A stretch of DNA of 38,940 nt from Chitinophagales bacterium (GCA_020848255.1 JADLAJ010000101.1:1-38940); one strand, 5' to 3'. Numbered from the stretch's first letter, positions 7,475 through 17,384 are shown. Program-made: numbers and translations. Notes: generated by a model from the letters alone, not told the origin.

Positions 7475-9970
7475 TTATGGTATTATTTTTACGGTTACTT
7501 TTTCAAAGCTAATCACATTAAAATCAAACGTAAATTCTATCATGCCGGAATAGGTGCCGTCACCATTCGGTTTTAATGCGGTTTTGGTGGTCCCTTTTTT
7601 GCCGATATACTCTTTTAGCGTATTGTAATTTTTATCAGCATTGTCGATAGAAATAACTTCTACATACGTATCTCTTGGGATTTCTTTTTTTGTATTTGAC
7701 AAAACATCTGTCATTGTTTTTTTTATTTGTACATTTTTTTCGGTTGAATTACTTTCCGTCATTTCTTTGTACAGTTGATCTCTTTCCAGTTGATTTTTTT
7801 TCAGTTCGGCATCAATTTTCTTCAACTCATCAGCATCTGATTTAGACATTCTTACAGGAATAGTGTAAGAATAATTAGTATTGATAGAAAATCTATCATA
7901 GCCTTTTACTTCCGTCAGATATTTTATGGCTTGTGCTTCGTTCATGTTTTCATTAAAATTTGAATTCTTTAGTTTCCAGGTGCTTGATTGATATTTATCT
8001 TCAAGAATCAGTCTGTCTGCTTCTGTGAAAATCTGATTAACTGGTCCGAAAACACTTACTACACGTATCAATTCATCATCATTCGTAGCGTAATTTGAAA
8101 AATTGCCATCATACTGCAAAAGGAAGACACCTTTAAATTTATTTTTCTCGGTCCATTCTGCTTTTGCATACGCATCCTGTTTCATCTTCTCTTCACGGGC
8201 GGCCTGTTCTATGCGGTATTTTTCCATGTTCGCATCAGTGGTCGCTTTTATACTGCTGATGTAGGAAGCGTCAGGTTTATTAATATTTACATTACTTTTT
8301 GTGCAAAAATACCAGCCTTCACTACTTTTGGGTTGCATGTTTTGTGCTAAGTGATAATTTTCATTTTTGGGAACATAAATTAAATGTGTCGATCCTAAAT
8401 TAGCAAGCTGGTAGACTTTCATATCCACAAATACTGCATTTCTCTGAGCATCAATAATTTGTTTTTCCGTCTTCAAACCATCCGGCCGATATTGTACATC
8501 GCATAAATCTTTTAATTTCTTAAATTCTGCATCTGATAAGCCCAATGAGGTTTGTAATTCTTTATCACTAATATTATAACCGGCATTGTAATACTGGCCT
8601 TCAATACTTATCATATCCTGAATATATACTTCTTTTTTAGCTTGCCAGTTGCCAAAACCACCGCCTTTAAACGGTTTGTCAATGGTAAATGCAGTATAGT
8701 TAAAAGCCGGGTTCATAAAGTCCTGTATGATTTCAGCATCTACGCACATAAAGAAACCAATGCCATCATCTGACAGCATTTCTTTCGGAGCATGTTTATT
8801 GCCAGCATTTCTGATAAAAATAATAGAGTATTGTCCATAGCTCCTGTATTCTCCATTATTTTTATCTGCTCTGAAGGTTAATACTCTTTCAAACGTTAAA
8901 TTTCGGAATGCAAATTTGAACAGCGTATTGATATCCGGATAACTTTTATATAATGCTGGCCAGTTTTCATAGGCACATTGTTCCACTACCAGTTTAAGTG
9001 TCTCAGGAGTTAAGCTTGCCGCAGATGCGAGATTTTTATAATCCGATTTTTCAAAGGGTGGTTTTTGTTTTTTGGGTATGGCATTTGGATATTTTTCACT
9101 GAAAAAATCCGTTGGCCACATATACCCGCTCTTTGCTTCCAGGATTTTCAGAGTTGTGGCTGGGTCCTTTTTTACTTTGTTGATTTCTGTATTTGTTATA
9201 CTAGTTGAAGTTGGTTTTGCTCCGGTATTATTTTCAGCAAGAACATCCGTTTTGGTTTCCAGTTCCAGTTTGCCGTTTTTATACACTCTGTTACTGGTCT
9301 GTTTTGTATTGGCATTATAGAATTGAGCATTGCCGTCAATCTTATCTTCTTTCCAGATACCTGTTAAATAAGAATTATCAGGATAGGTAATCTTGCCATT
9401 TCCCTGACGAAGTCCGTTTTTGAAGTTGCCTTCAAATTTTATTTTGTCAGCGGTATACTGAATTCCATTTCCATCAAATTTGTTATTCAGTAAATTGCCT
9501 TTGTAATATAAAGCTCCATCATTATAATAACATTCGGCAGTTCCGGAAATCGCATTGGTACTGCATTTTCCTTTTATGGTATAACCAAACGTTGATTCCA
9601 CCACACAATCGCCGTTGCTGCAGTTGCCAGAAATGCAACTGAATTCAAATGAACTTAAAGGTGCTTTATTGAGGATGGTTTTCTTTACATCCGGTGCTCT
9701 GTAAAATCTCAGTTCATTGTTCATAGCTGGTGCATCGCTTAATACTTTTGTCAGCAATTCCTTTTTTTTAAAAGATAATGGAATATCATTAATGAAATTT
9801 AAAAAATCACCAACTTTTAATCCTGCTTTATCAGCCGGACTGTTTTTAAATACTTTTGTTACAATTACGGAGTCTTCTTCGTTTGTATAATAGGAAAAGC
9901 CAAAAATATTTTGGCAGTAAGATAATGTAGATATACATTGACAAAAAATTAAGAGTAGTATTCTTCTCAC
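7475..9970 (-). CDS. Secreted PDZ-domain and MORN-repeat protein, with a C-terminal domain shared with the 4980..7463 protein
   Basis: N-terminal PDZ-like VIVTKVFKNSPADKAGLKVGDFLNFINDIPL; MORN-like ALYYKGNLLNNKFDGNGIQYTADKIKFEGNFKNGLRQGNGKITYPDNSYLTGIWKEDKIDG; C-terminus IDNADKNYNTLKEYIGKKGTTKTALKPNGDGTYSG. Confidence 0.8.
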   Translation of the reverse strand: MRRILLLIFCQCISTLSYCQNIFGFSYYTNEEDSVIVTKVFKNSPADKAGLKVGDFLNFINDIPLSFKKKELLTKVLSDAPAMNNELRFYRAPDVKKTILNKAPLSSFEFSCISGNCSNGDCVVESTFGYTIKGKCSTNAISGTAECYYNDGALYYKGNLLNNKFDGNGIQYTADKIKFEGNFKNGLRQGNGKITYPDNSYLTGIWKEDKIDGNAQFYNANTKQTSNRVYKNGKLELETKTDVLAENNTGAKPTSTSITNTEINKVKKDPATTLKILEAKSGYMWPTDFFSEKYPNAIPKKQKPPFEKSDYKNLASAASLTPETLKLVVEQCAYENWPALYKSYPDINTLFKFAFRNLTFERVLTFRADKNNGEYRSYGQYSIIFIRNAGNKHAPKEMLSDDGIGFFMCVDAEIIQDFMNPAFNYTAFTIDKPFKGGGFGNWQAKKEVYIQDMISIEGQYYNAGYNISDKELQTSLGLSDAEFKKLKDLCDVQYRPDGLKTEKQIIDAQRNAVFVDMKVYQLANLGSTHLIYVPKNENYHLAQNMQPKSSEGWYFCTKSNVNINKPDASYISSIKATTDANMEKYRIEQAAREEKMKQDAYAKAEWTEKNKFKGVFLLQYDGNFSNYATNDDELIRVVSVFGPVNQIFTEADRLILEDKYQSSTWKLKNSNFNENMNEAQAIKYLTEVKGYDRFSINTNYSYTIPVRMSKSDADELKKIDAELKKNQLERDQLYKEMTESNSTEKNVQIKKTMTDVLSNTKKEIPRDTYVEVISIDNADKNYNTLKEYIGKKGTTKTALKPNGDGTYSGMIEFTFDFNVISFEKVTVKIIP

Positions 9971-10039
9971 ATTTATAGAATTTTATTACATGAAGTTAGT
10001 AATATTTCAATATTTCAAAAATACCATAAAACACGTATA

Positions 10040-10072
10040 TCAAAAAAAATGCCAACCTGGAGGCTGGCATTT
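10040..10072 (-). terminator. Rho-independent terminator of the ABC-F gene
   Basis: Minus-strand ATGCCAGCCTCCAGGTTGGCATTTTTTTT: stem plus U tract immediately downstream of the 10094..11998 stop codon. Confidence 0.75.
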
Positions 10073-10093
10073 AATTCATCTGAAGCAGATTTT

Positions 10094-11998
10094 TTAGCTT
10101 TGCAATTTTTCCCAATCTTGCATCAGTTTTTCCAATGCTTTTTTTTCTGTGCCTAATTGCAATACGATTTGTTCATCATATTTACCGTCTTCGGAAAGTG
10201 CTTCTATTTTTTCTTCCAGTTTTTTTATATCAAATTCTTTGATGCCAATTTCTTCTTCCAGTTTGGATATCTGATTTTTGATGCGTTTCGCTTCTTTATC
10301 ATCTACTTTATTTGCCGGAGCTGTAACTTCTTTTTTCTGCGGATTGTTAGTTGTCGCTTGCGGACTCAATTCCACCTCTCTGAAGTTTGCCACACGACGT
10401 TCTTCAAAGAAGGCTTCCACATCACCAACATGTTCCTGTACCACACCATCTTTAAATTCAAATGTTTTCTCCGTCAAACCCACTAAAAAGTCACGGTCGT
10501 GCGAAACCACAATCACCGTTCCGGGATATTTGGAAATAGCATCTTTCAATACATCTTTAGCGCGTAAGTCTAAGTGATTGGTCGGCTCATCGAGAATCAG
10601 TACATTGCTTGGATTCAGGAGCAGATGTGCTAAACAAACACGAGCACGTTCACCACCGCTCAATACGGATATTTTTTTGGTGGCATCGTCACCGCTAAAC
10701 ATAAAAGCACCTAAAATATTGCGCACCTGTGCACGCATATCATTTGGAGCCGTGTCTTCCATGTATTGTAAAATAGTCAACTCTTTAGGTAAATGTTCTG
10801 CATGGTGCTGCGCAAAGAAAGCGATGTTTACGTTATGTCCTATTTCTAAGTTTCCTGAATTATAATCCAACTCTTTAGCAATAATTTTTGCCATCGTGGT
10901 TTTTCCCATTCCGTTCTTTCCAATGAAAGCAACTTTATCGCCGCGTTCAATCTCTAAATTCACGTCATGAAAAACAGGTTTGTCGCCATAGCTTTTTGCC
11001 AGATTTTTTGCAGTAACTACCACCTTTCCGCTTTGTTGTCCCATCGGAAACTGAAAACGCATGGAACGTACATCATCCTGTTCCACTTCCACAATATCCA
11101 TTCTGTCCAGCTTCTTCACCAAACTCTGCGCCATACTGGCTTTACTGGCTTTCGCTTTAAAGCGTTCAATATTGCGCTCAATTTGTTTTATCTGATCCTG
11201 CTGGTTTTTAAATGTCTGTAACTGTTTCTCTCTACGCTCTTCCTTTAAAATAAGGTATTTGGAGTAATTGGCTTTATACTCGTACATTTTGCCCAATTCC
11301 AGTTCTATCGTTTTGTTACAAACGTTATCCAAAAAGGTTTTATCATGCGATACCAATACAATGGCACCTTCATATTTCTGAAAAAACTCTTCGAGCCAGA
11401 TAATAGATTCGATGTCTAAGTGATTCGTAGGCTCATCGAGCATCAGCAAATCCGGATTCTGTAATAATAATTTAGATAATTCTAAACGCATGGCCCAGCC
11501 ACCGGAAAAAGTTGAAGGAGATTTTTCAAAATCTTCGCGCTGATAACCTAAGCCCAGTAAAACCAGTTCCGTTTTCTTGTCTTTGTCATCAATATCCAGA
11601 TGCACGAGTCTGTCATTTAAATCACAAAATAGTTGTGATAAATTCATATAATCATCTGTATCGTAATCGGTACGCGTTTCCAGCTGGTGTTGCACTTTTT
11701 CCAGTTCTTCCTGTAATACGTTAATTTCTTTAAAGGCAGTTTGTGCCTCCAGCCAAACGGTCGGTTCATTTTGACCACGGATTTCCTGTTTCAAAAATCC
11801 GATGGTATAGCCACCCGGTTTAGAGATGGTTCCTTCCTGTGCAGATATTTCCCCATTTAATGCTTTCAGCAAGGTAGATTTACCCACACCATTTCGTCCT
11901 ACCAATCCGATTCTGTCGCGTGGCTGAATCGTAAAAGTAACATTGTCGAATAAAATCCGGCTCCCAAATATGATAGATAAATTTTGTGCTTGTAACAT
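10094..11998 (-). CDS. ABC-F family ATP-binding cassette protein
   Basis: Two ABC domains: GRNGVGKSTLL / TFSGGWAMRLELSKLLLQNPDLLMLDEPTNHLD and GKNGMGKTTMA / LSGGERARVCLAHLLLNPSNVLILDEPTNHLD; no TM segments; coiled-coil C-terminus. Confidence 0.95.
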   Translation of the reverse strand: MLQAQNLSIIFGSRILFDNVTFTIQPRDRIGLVGRNGVGKSTLLKALNGEISAQEGTISKPGGYTIGFLKQEIRGQNEPTVWLEAQTAFKEINVLQEELEKVQHQLETRTDYDTDDYMNLSQLFCDLNDRLVHLDIDDKDKKTELVLLGLGYQREDFEKSPSTFSGGWAMRLELSKLLLQNPDLLMLDEPTNHLDIESIIWLEEFFQKYEGAIVLVSHDKTFLDNVCNKTIELELGKMYEYKANYSKYLILKEERREKQLQTFKNQQDQIKQIERNIERFKAKASKASMAQSLVKKLDRMDIVEVEQDDVRSMRFQFPMGQQSGKVVVTAKNLAKSYGDKPVFHDVNLEIERGDKVAFIGKNGMGKTTMAKIIAKELDYNSGNLEIGHNVNIAFFAQHHAEHLPKELTILQYMEDTAPNDMRAQVRNILGAFMFSGDDATKKISVLSGGERARVCLAHLLLNPSNVLILDEPTNHLDLRAKDVLKDAISKYPGTVIVVSHDRDFLVGLTEKTFEFKDGVVQEHVGDVEAFFEERRVANFREVELSPQATTNNPQKKEVTAPANKVDDKEAKRIKNQISKLEEEIGIKEFDIKKLEEKIEALSEDGKYDEQIVLQLGTEKKALEKLMQDWEKLQS

Positions 11999-12071
11999 GG
12001 TGCAAAAATACTTTTTTAAATAGATAATTCAGTGCGGCAATTTTCTCAATAATATTAATAAAGTATTACTG

Positions 12072-12085
12072 CATAATTAATTATG
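12072..12085. promoter_or_regulatory. Perfect palindrome in the promoter region of the TPP-lyase operon
   Basis: CATAATTAATTATG, 14-bp perfect palindrome. Confidence 0.4.
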
Positions 12086-12091
12086 AGTGGC

Positions 12092-12113
12092 AAATATGAC
12101 AAGCGTCATATTT
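12092..12113. promoter_or_regulatory. CRP/FNR-family-like operator
   Basis: AAATATGAC-AAGC-GTCATATTT: perfect 9-bp arms containing the TGA-N6-TCA core, ~50 bp upstream of the 12155 ATG. Confidence 0.5.
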
Positions 12114-12154
12114 TTTGATGGTTTTAAGTGTTATTTTTCTCCAAATAAATCAAT

Positions 12155-13885
12155 ATGAACGGAGGCGAAATTATTGCTCAGTTACTCAAGAAACACGGTG
12201 TGGAATATATGTTTACCTTATGCGGAGGTCATATATCACCCATTTTCGTAGGAGCTAAAAATTGCGGTATTCAGGTAATAGACACCCGGCATGAGGCAAA
12301 TGCGGTGTTTGCTGCAGATGCTACCGCGAGATTAACCGGAAAAATAGGGGTAGCTGCGGTTACTGCCGGACCGGGTGTGACGAACACCATTACCGCCATA
12401 AAAAATGCACAGATGGCACAATCTCCTGTGCTGCTTTTGGGTGGTGCTGCTGCAACGGTTCTAAAAGGCAGGGGTTCATTGCAGGATATTGAGCAATTGT
12501 CGGTGATGCAGTCGATTACGAAATGGTGTGTGTCAGTGAAGAAGGTGAAAGATTTTGTGCCGGTCATCAATAAAGCTATTTCAATAGCCCTGGAAGGAAC
12601 ACCGGGGCCGGTTTTTGTAGAATGCCCTATTGATTTGCTGTATGAGGAAAGCCTCGTGAAAGAATGGTATCTGGCAGGAAATAAAAAGGATGCAAGTTTG
12701 TCAGATAAAGCCATTTACTGGTATTTAAATCGTCATGTGCAGGCTGTTTTTGACGGCGTAAAATCCATAGATATAAGAGCAGATATCGTGCCGGCACAAA
12801 AAGCTACACACAATAGTTCTCATATTAAATCCATAAAAAAAGCCATCGAAAAATCGGAAAAACCATTGATATTAATTGGCAGCGGCAGTTTAAATAATGC
12901 GCAACATGCTGAGTCACTGGCAGCATCCGTCAATAAAATGGGCATTCCGGTTTATTTGTCGGGTATGGCGCGGGGTTTATTGGGAAGGCATAATTTATTG
13001 CAAAAAAGACATAACAGAAAGCAAGCCTTAAAACAAGCTGATTTAATTATTCTGGCAGGTGTTCCCTGCGATTTCAGATTGGATTATGGAAGACATCTTT
13101 CAAAGAAAGCAACCTTCATTTCCATCAAGGGTAACAAGATTGATTTGTTTAAAAACAAATCACCGGATATTGCCGTGCATGCTAATCCTGCATTATTCTT
13201 AAATGAAGTAGCAGATAAAATTGATAAAAAAAATAAGTGGAAAGAATGGATAGACTCACTGGATATAAGTGACAACGAAAAAGAAATTAATATTGCTGAA
13301 CAGGCAACAGAAAAAACGAACTTAATAAATCCTATAGAGCTTTTCAGAACGTTGGATAATCTACTGCCCGAAAATACAACACTGGTGGCGGATGGCGGTG
13401 ATTTTGTGGCAACAGCTTCCTATACACTCAAACCCAGACATCCCTTATCCTGGTTAGACCCCGGAGTATTTGGCACCTTAGGTGTTGGCGGCGGTTTTGC
13501 TTTAGGTGCAAAATTATGTAACGCAAAAGATGAAGTCTGGATAATTTACGGAGATGGCTCCAGTGCATTTTCCATTGCGGAAATTGATACCATGGTGCGC
13601 CATAAATTGCCCGCCATTATTTTGATTGGCAATGATGCTTCCTGGTCTCAAATAGCGAGAGACCAACTGGATATTTTGAAAGATGATGTGGCAACCGTTT
13701 TAGCGTATTCTAATTATGAAAAAATAGGAGAGGCGTTTGGTGCAAAAGGAAAAACGGTAAAAACGCTGGAAGAATTTGTAAAGGCAGTAAAAGAAGCACA
13801 GCAAAGCGTAAAAGAAGGAATTCCTTATGTTATTAATGCACTGATTGGTAAATCAGATTTCAGAAAAGGTTCTATCAGTATGTAA
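12155..13885 (+). CDS. Thiamine-pyrophosphate-dependent enzyme, acetolactate synthase-like / 2-hydroxyacyl-CoA lyase-like (ILVBL type)
   Basis: Catalytic Glu context [25 protein letters not shown] motif [32 protein letters not shown]. Confidence 0.85.
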   Translation: MNGGEIIAQLLKKHGVEYMFTLCGGHISPIFVGAKNCGIQVIDTRHEANAVFAADATARLTGKIGVAAVTAGPGVTNTITAIKNAQMAQSPVLLLGGAAATVLKGRGSLQDIEQLSVMQSITKWCVSVKKVKDFVPVINKAISIALEGTPGPVFVECPIDLLYEESLVKEWYLAGNKKDASLSDKAIYWYLNRHVQAVFDGVKSIDIRADIVPAQKATHNSSHIKSIKKAIEKSEKPLILIGSGSLNNAQHAESLAASVNKMGIPVYLSGMARGLLGRHNLLQKRHNRKQALKQADLIILAGVPCDFRLDYGRHLSKKATFISIKGNKIDLFKNKSPDIAVHANPALFLNEVADKIDKKNKWKEWIDSLDISDNEKEINIAEQATEKTNLINPIELFRTLDNLLPENTTLVADGGDFVATASYTLKPRHPLSWLDPGVFGTLGVGGGFALGAKLCNAKDEVWIIYGDGSSAFSIAEIDTMVRHKLPAIILIGNDASWSQIARDQLDILKDDVATVLAYSNYEKIGEAFGAKGKTVKTLEEFVKAVKEAQQSVKEGIPYVINALIGKSDFRKGSISM

Positions 13886-13900
13886 TATAAATGAAATAAT

Positions 13901-14443
13901 ATGCAGACGGGAAAATTAAACTTAGAAGATTGTCTTTTACTGGTAATAGATATTCAGGAGCGATTGATTCCGGTTATACATCAACACGAAGAGGTGATAC
14001 ATAATGCCAATATCTTACTGAAAGGCATGGAAATACTGGGTGTTCCGGTAATTGTAACCGAACAATATCCTAAAGGATTGGGAAATACCTGCAAAGAAAT
14101 TATATTGGGAGATGACGCAAAAGTAATGGAAAAAATAACGTTCAGCTGTCTCGGGAATGATCACATAAAAGAATCTGTTCAGACAGAAAAACAAATCATC
14201 ATTTGCGGGGTAGAAGCGCATATCTGTGTATTGAAAACAGCTTTGGATTTGCTGGATGAAGGATACCAAGTTCATTTAATAACAGATGCTGTTTCTTCAA
14301 GGAAAAAAGAGAATAAACAGGTTGCTATAGAACGTATGAAGCAATCCGGTGTTTTTATTTCGTCAACAGAAATGATATTGTTTCAGTTGCTCGATAAGGC
14401 AGGAACAGAAGAGTTTAAATTAATCAGTAAACTCATAAAATGA
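13901..14443 (+). CDS. Isochorismatase-like cysteine hydrolase
   Basis: LLLVIDIQERLIPVI, VIVTEQYPKGLG, IICGVEAHICVLKTALDLLDEGYQVHLITDAVSSR: D-K-C type isochorismatase fold. Confidence 0.88.
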   Translation: MQTGKLNLEDCLLLVIDIQERLIPVIHQHEEVIHNANILLKGMEILGVPVIVTEQYPKGLGNTCKEIILGDDAKVMEKITFSCLGNDHIKESVQTEKQIIICGVEAHICVLKTALDLLDEGYQVHLITDAVSSRKKENKQVAIERMKQSGVFISSTEMILFQLLDKAGTEEFKLISKLIK

Positions 14444-14447
14444 TGTT

Positions 14448-16214
14448 ATGAAAGCCATGCGATTATTTGACTATTTGCTGCAACAGAAAAACCTGAAACC
14501 AACTGCTGCTTTTCTTTCGTATAAAGATGTCAGAGATAATAAATGGAAAAGTTACACGTATCAGGAAACCTATGAAAGAGTACTGAAAGCCGCTCAGTTG
14601 CTGCTGGATGCCGGTATACAGCCAAATGATAAAGTAGCCTTGATTTCAGCAAATTGTCCTGAGTGGAATTTTGCGGATTTGGCTATTCAAATGATAGGAG
14701 GTGTTTGTGTGCCGATGTATCCTACGATAAGCAAGCACGATTATGAATTCATTTTTAAAGATGCTGAAATTAAAATTGCATTCGTCAGCAATGAAACTAT
14801 TTATAAAAAGATAGAAGCAGTTAGAATTCAATTGCCCTTGTTGCAGAAAATTATTTCATTTGATGTTATAAAAAATACCGAGCATTTTACCACCGCACTT
14901 TCTAATATAAACGCAAATGAACAACAAATAAATTCCTTATCCGAAAATGTAAACGAACAGGATTTAGCTACTATTATTTATACTTCCGGCACCACAGGAA
15001 ACCCGAAAGGGGTAATGTTATCGCATTATAATATCATCAGCAATTTAAATAGTATTCAGCAGGATTTACCCTTACTCGAAGGAAAGAAGGCATTGAGTTT
15101 TTTACCATTATGTCATAGTTTTGAGCGAACCGTTTTTTATGCATATCTGGCTAATGGCATTCATATTTGTTATGCTGAAAATTTGGAGAAAATTGCCGAC
15201 AACCTGAAAGAGATTCAGCCCTATTGTTTTACCACGGTCCCGCGTTTACTGGAAAAAGTGTTCGATAAGATTATCGATAAATCGCAGCAATTGGATACAG
15301 TAAAGAAGAAATTGTTCGATTGGGCATTACAAATAGGAATGGAATATGAGTACGGCAAAGAGAAAAAAGATATGTTGTATGCTTTGCAGATTTTTGTTGC
15401 CCGCAAATTAGTTTTTTCAAAATGGAAAGAAGCACTAGGCGGCAATATTGAATTCATTGTAACAGGCGCTGCACCCATACAGCCACGCTTAATAAGAATA
15501 TTTACTGCCGCAGGAATTGATGTGCTGGAAGGATACGGACTTACAGAAACATCGCCGGTGCTGGCTTTTAACAGAATGAATATTGAAGACAGAAAAATTG
15601 GTACGGTTGGTCTGCCGGTTCGGGGCGTAAACATTAAAATTGCGGACGACGGAGAAATTCTGGCAAAAGGTCCGAATATTATGAAAGGATATTATCACCA
15701 ACAGGCATTAACCGATGAAGTAATTGATAAAGAAGGTTGGTTTCATACCGGCGATATTGGTGAATTGACGGATGGCAAATTTCTGAAAATCACCGACAGA
15801 AAAAAAGAACTCTTTAAAACCTCTGGTGGAAAATATATCGCCCCGCAGGCAATTGAAAATAAAATGAAAGAGTCGAAATATATTGAACAGATTATGGTGG
15901 TGGGTGAATATCAGAAGTATATTTCTGCTTTGATAGTCCCGTGTTTCAGTTACCTGCATGAATTCGCAAAAGCTCATTCCATTTTATTTACTTCAAATAA
16001 TGATTTGACTGAACAACCTGCTATTATTCAGTTAATAGAGAGTGAAATTAAAAAGCTAAATACTAATTTCGGACAATGGGAACAGATTAAAAAGTTTACT
16101 CTTTTGCCGGCAGAATGGACCTCCGAATTAGGAGAGTTGACGCCCACGATGAAAGTAAAACGAAAAATTATTTCAGAAAGATACAGAAAGCAGATAGAAG
16201 AAATGTATACCTGA
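14448..16214 (+). CDS. Long-chain acyl-CoA synthetase (AMP-binding)
   Basis: P-loop-like TIIYTSGTTGNPKGVMLSHYN; VLEGYGLTETSPVLAFN; GWFHTGDIGEL; DRKKELFKTSGGKYIAPQAIE. Confidence 0.93.
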   Translation: MKAMRLFDYLLQQKNLKPTAAFLSYKDVRDNKWKSYTYQETYERVLKAAQLLLDAGIQPNDKVALISANCPEWNFADLAIQMIGGVCVPMYPTISKHDYEFIFKDAEIKIAFVSNETIYKKIEAVRIQLPLLQKIISFDVIKNTEHFTTALSNINANEQQINSLSENVNEQDLATIIYTSGTTGNPKGVMLSHYNIISNLNSIQQDLPLLEGKKALSFLPLCHSFERTVFYAYLANGIHICYAENLEKIADNLKEIQPYCFTTVPRLLEKVFDKIIDKSQQLDTVKKKLFDWALQIGMEYEYGKEKKDMLYALQIFVARKLVFSKWKEALGGNIEFIVTGAAPIQPRLIRIFTAAGIDVLEGYGLTETSPVLAFNRMNIEDRKIGTVGLPVRGVNIKIADDGEILAKGPNIMKGYYHQQALTDEVIDKEGWFHTGDIGELTDGKFLKITDRKKELFKTSGGKYIAPQAIENKMKESKYIEQIMVVGEYQKYISALIVPCFSYLHEFAKAHSILFTSNNDLTEQPAIIQLIESEIKKLNTNFGQWEQIKKFTLLPAEWTSELGELTPTMKVKRKIISERYRKQIEEMYT

Positions 16215-16239
16215 TTTACATATGTGCAACCTTATCTTT

Positions 16240-16584
16240 CTAGTTTTTACCTTCTTCCCATTCTCGTGTTTTGTCACCCAGGGTCATGCAAAATTGTTTG
16301 ATATCTTCCTGTACAAACGGATTTCCTGTTGCACGATGATAGGTATCACCCAGACTCAGCATTAATTGAAAAAAGTGCGTATGCATTTCATCCACCTGCA
16401 TATCTTTGGTCCATAAATCAAAACGCATGGTATTTTTCTCGTTGCCGTCCCACATGCCAATCATAATGCTTTTGCATTCATCTCCATCCCCCTGAGGGCC
16501 GTCTGTTGCAGTCCAGCTGATTTTTTCAGGCATATTCTGGTCGTCTAATTTTATCTTAAACTTTATCTCGGTTTCTCTTGACAT
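16240..16584 (-). CDS. gldC: Gliding motility-associated protein GldC
   Basis: Core MSRETEIKFKIKLDDQNMPEKISWTATDG...IMIGMWDGNEKNTMRFDLWTKDMQVDEMHTHFFQLMLSLGDTYHRATGN matches the GldC family as I know it; start set at the internal Met rather than ORF position 16629. Confidence 0.8.
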   Translation of the reverse strand: MSRETEIKFKIKLDDQNMPEKISWTATDGPQGDGDECKSIMIGMWDGNEKNTMRFDLWTKDMQVDEMHTHFFQLMLSLGDTYHRATGNPFVQEDIKQFCMTLGDKTREWEEGKN

Positions 16585-16701
16585 AAAAAAAATTGAAGTG
16601 CAAATATAAGCATCTGACTTCAAAGGCAATTTTATATAAATGCTACCTGTTTACCTTGATGCAAATCAATTTATAGCTCTTTACACAAACTTAACTTGCT
16701 A

Positions 16702-16749
16702 ATTAAACAAACGTTTAATTAAATTTACAACATTAAACAAACGTTTAAT
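16702..16749. promoter_or_regulatory. Tandem TetR-type operators
   Basis: ATTAAAC-AAAC-GTTTAAT at 16702-16719 and repeated identically at 16732-16749, spaced exactly 30 bp, directly upstream of the tetR ATG (16755). Confidence 0.8.
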
Positions 16750-16754
16750 TAAAA

Positions 16755-17384
16755 ATGGAAGAGACTAAAATAAGCGATAAACGTGATTATATTTTGGATG
16801 TAGCTGAGCGTTTATTTGCAGAACAGGGATTTGAAGCAATAAGTGTTCGTGAAATATCAAAAGCGGCTGATATCAACATTGCGATGGTGTCGTATTATTT
16901 CGGCTCCAAAGAAAAGCTGTATGAAGATGTGATTAACCGCAAGCTGATTTCATCGGATACGATTGCCAAATCTGTAGGACAACATACTTCAAGTATGGAC
17001 AAACTATTTGCGATGGTGGATTTATACATCGAGAAATTTTTTGAGCGCCGCTTGTTTCAGAACATTATTTTCAGGGAAATGGCCATGAATCAGCGTACAG
17101 CTATGGCTGAAAAGATTGCCGCACAGGTACATAAGAATTTTTTACTGGCATACGATATTATTCAGACTGGAATAGATAATAAGGAGTTTAAAAAAGTGGA
17201 TATAGAGTTGACGGTCATGTCCATTATCGGTATTGTTCGTATGTATACCACTTCTGGTACAATGGCTTGCAAGATTCTGAAGGTGGAAGATGAGTCGGAA
17301 GCATTTGGAAAAAAACAAAAAGACAGATTGAGAAAACATTTAAGACAACTTTTAATTAACCACCTAGGAATAGAATCAAAATAG
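16755..17384 (+). CDS. TetR/AcrR family transcriptional regulator
   Basis: N-terminal HTH: ILDVAERLFAEQGFEAISVREISKAADINIAMVSYYFGSKEKLYEDVI. Confidence 0.95.
   Translation: MEETKISDKRDYILDVAERLFAEQGFEAISVREISKAADINIAMVSYYFGSKEKLYEDVINRKLISSDTIAKSVGQHTSSMDKLFAMVDLYIEKFFERRLFQNIIFREMAMNQRTAMAEKIAAQVHKNFLLAYDIIQTGIDNKEFKKVDIELTVMSIIGIVRMYTTSGTMACKILKVEDESEAFGKKQKDRLRKHLRQLLINHLGIESK

Noticed and set aside
10157-11724. Several plus-strand ORFs of 70-109 aa across the ABC-F gene
   Set aside because: Antisense to a strongly conserved coding region; compositions (Phe/Ser/Cys rich) typical of spurious reverse frames.
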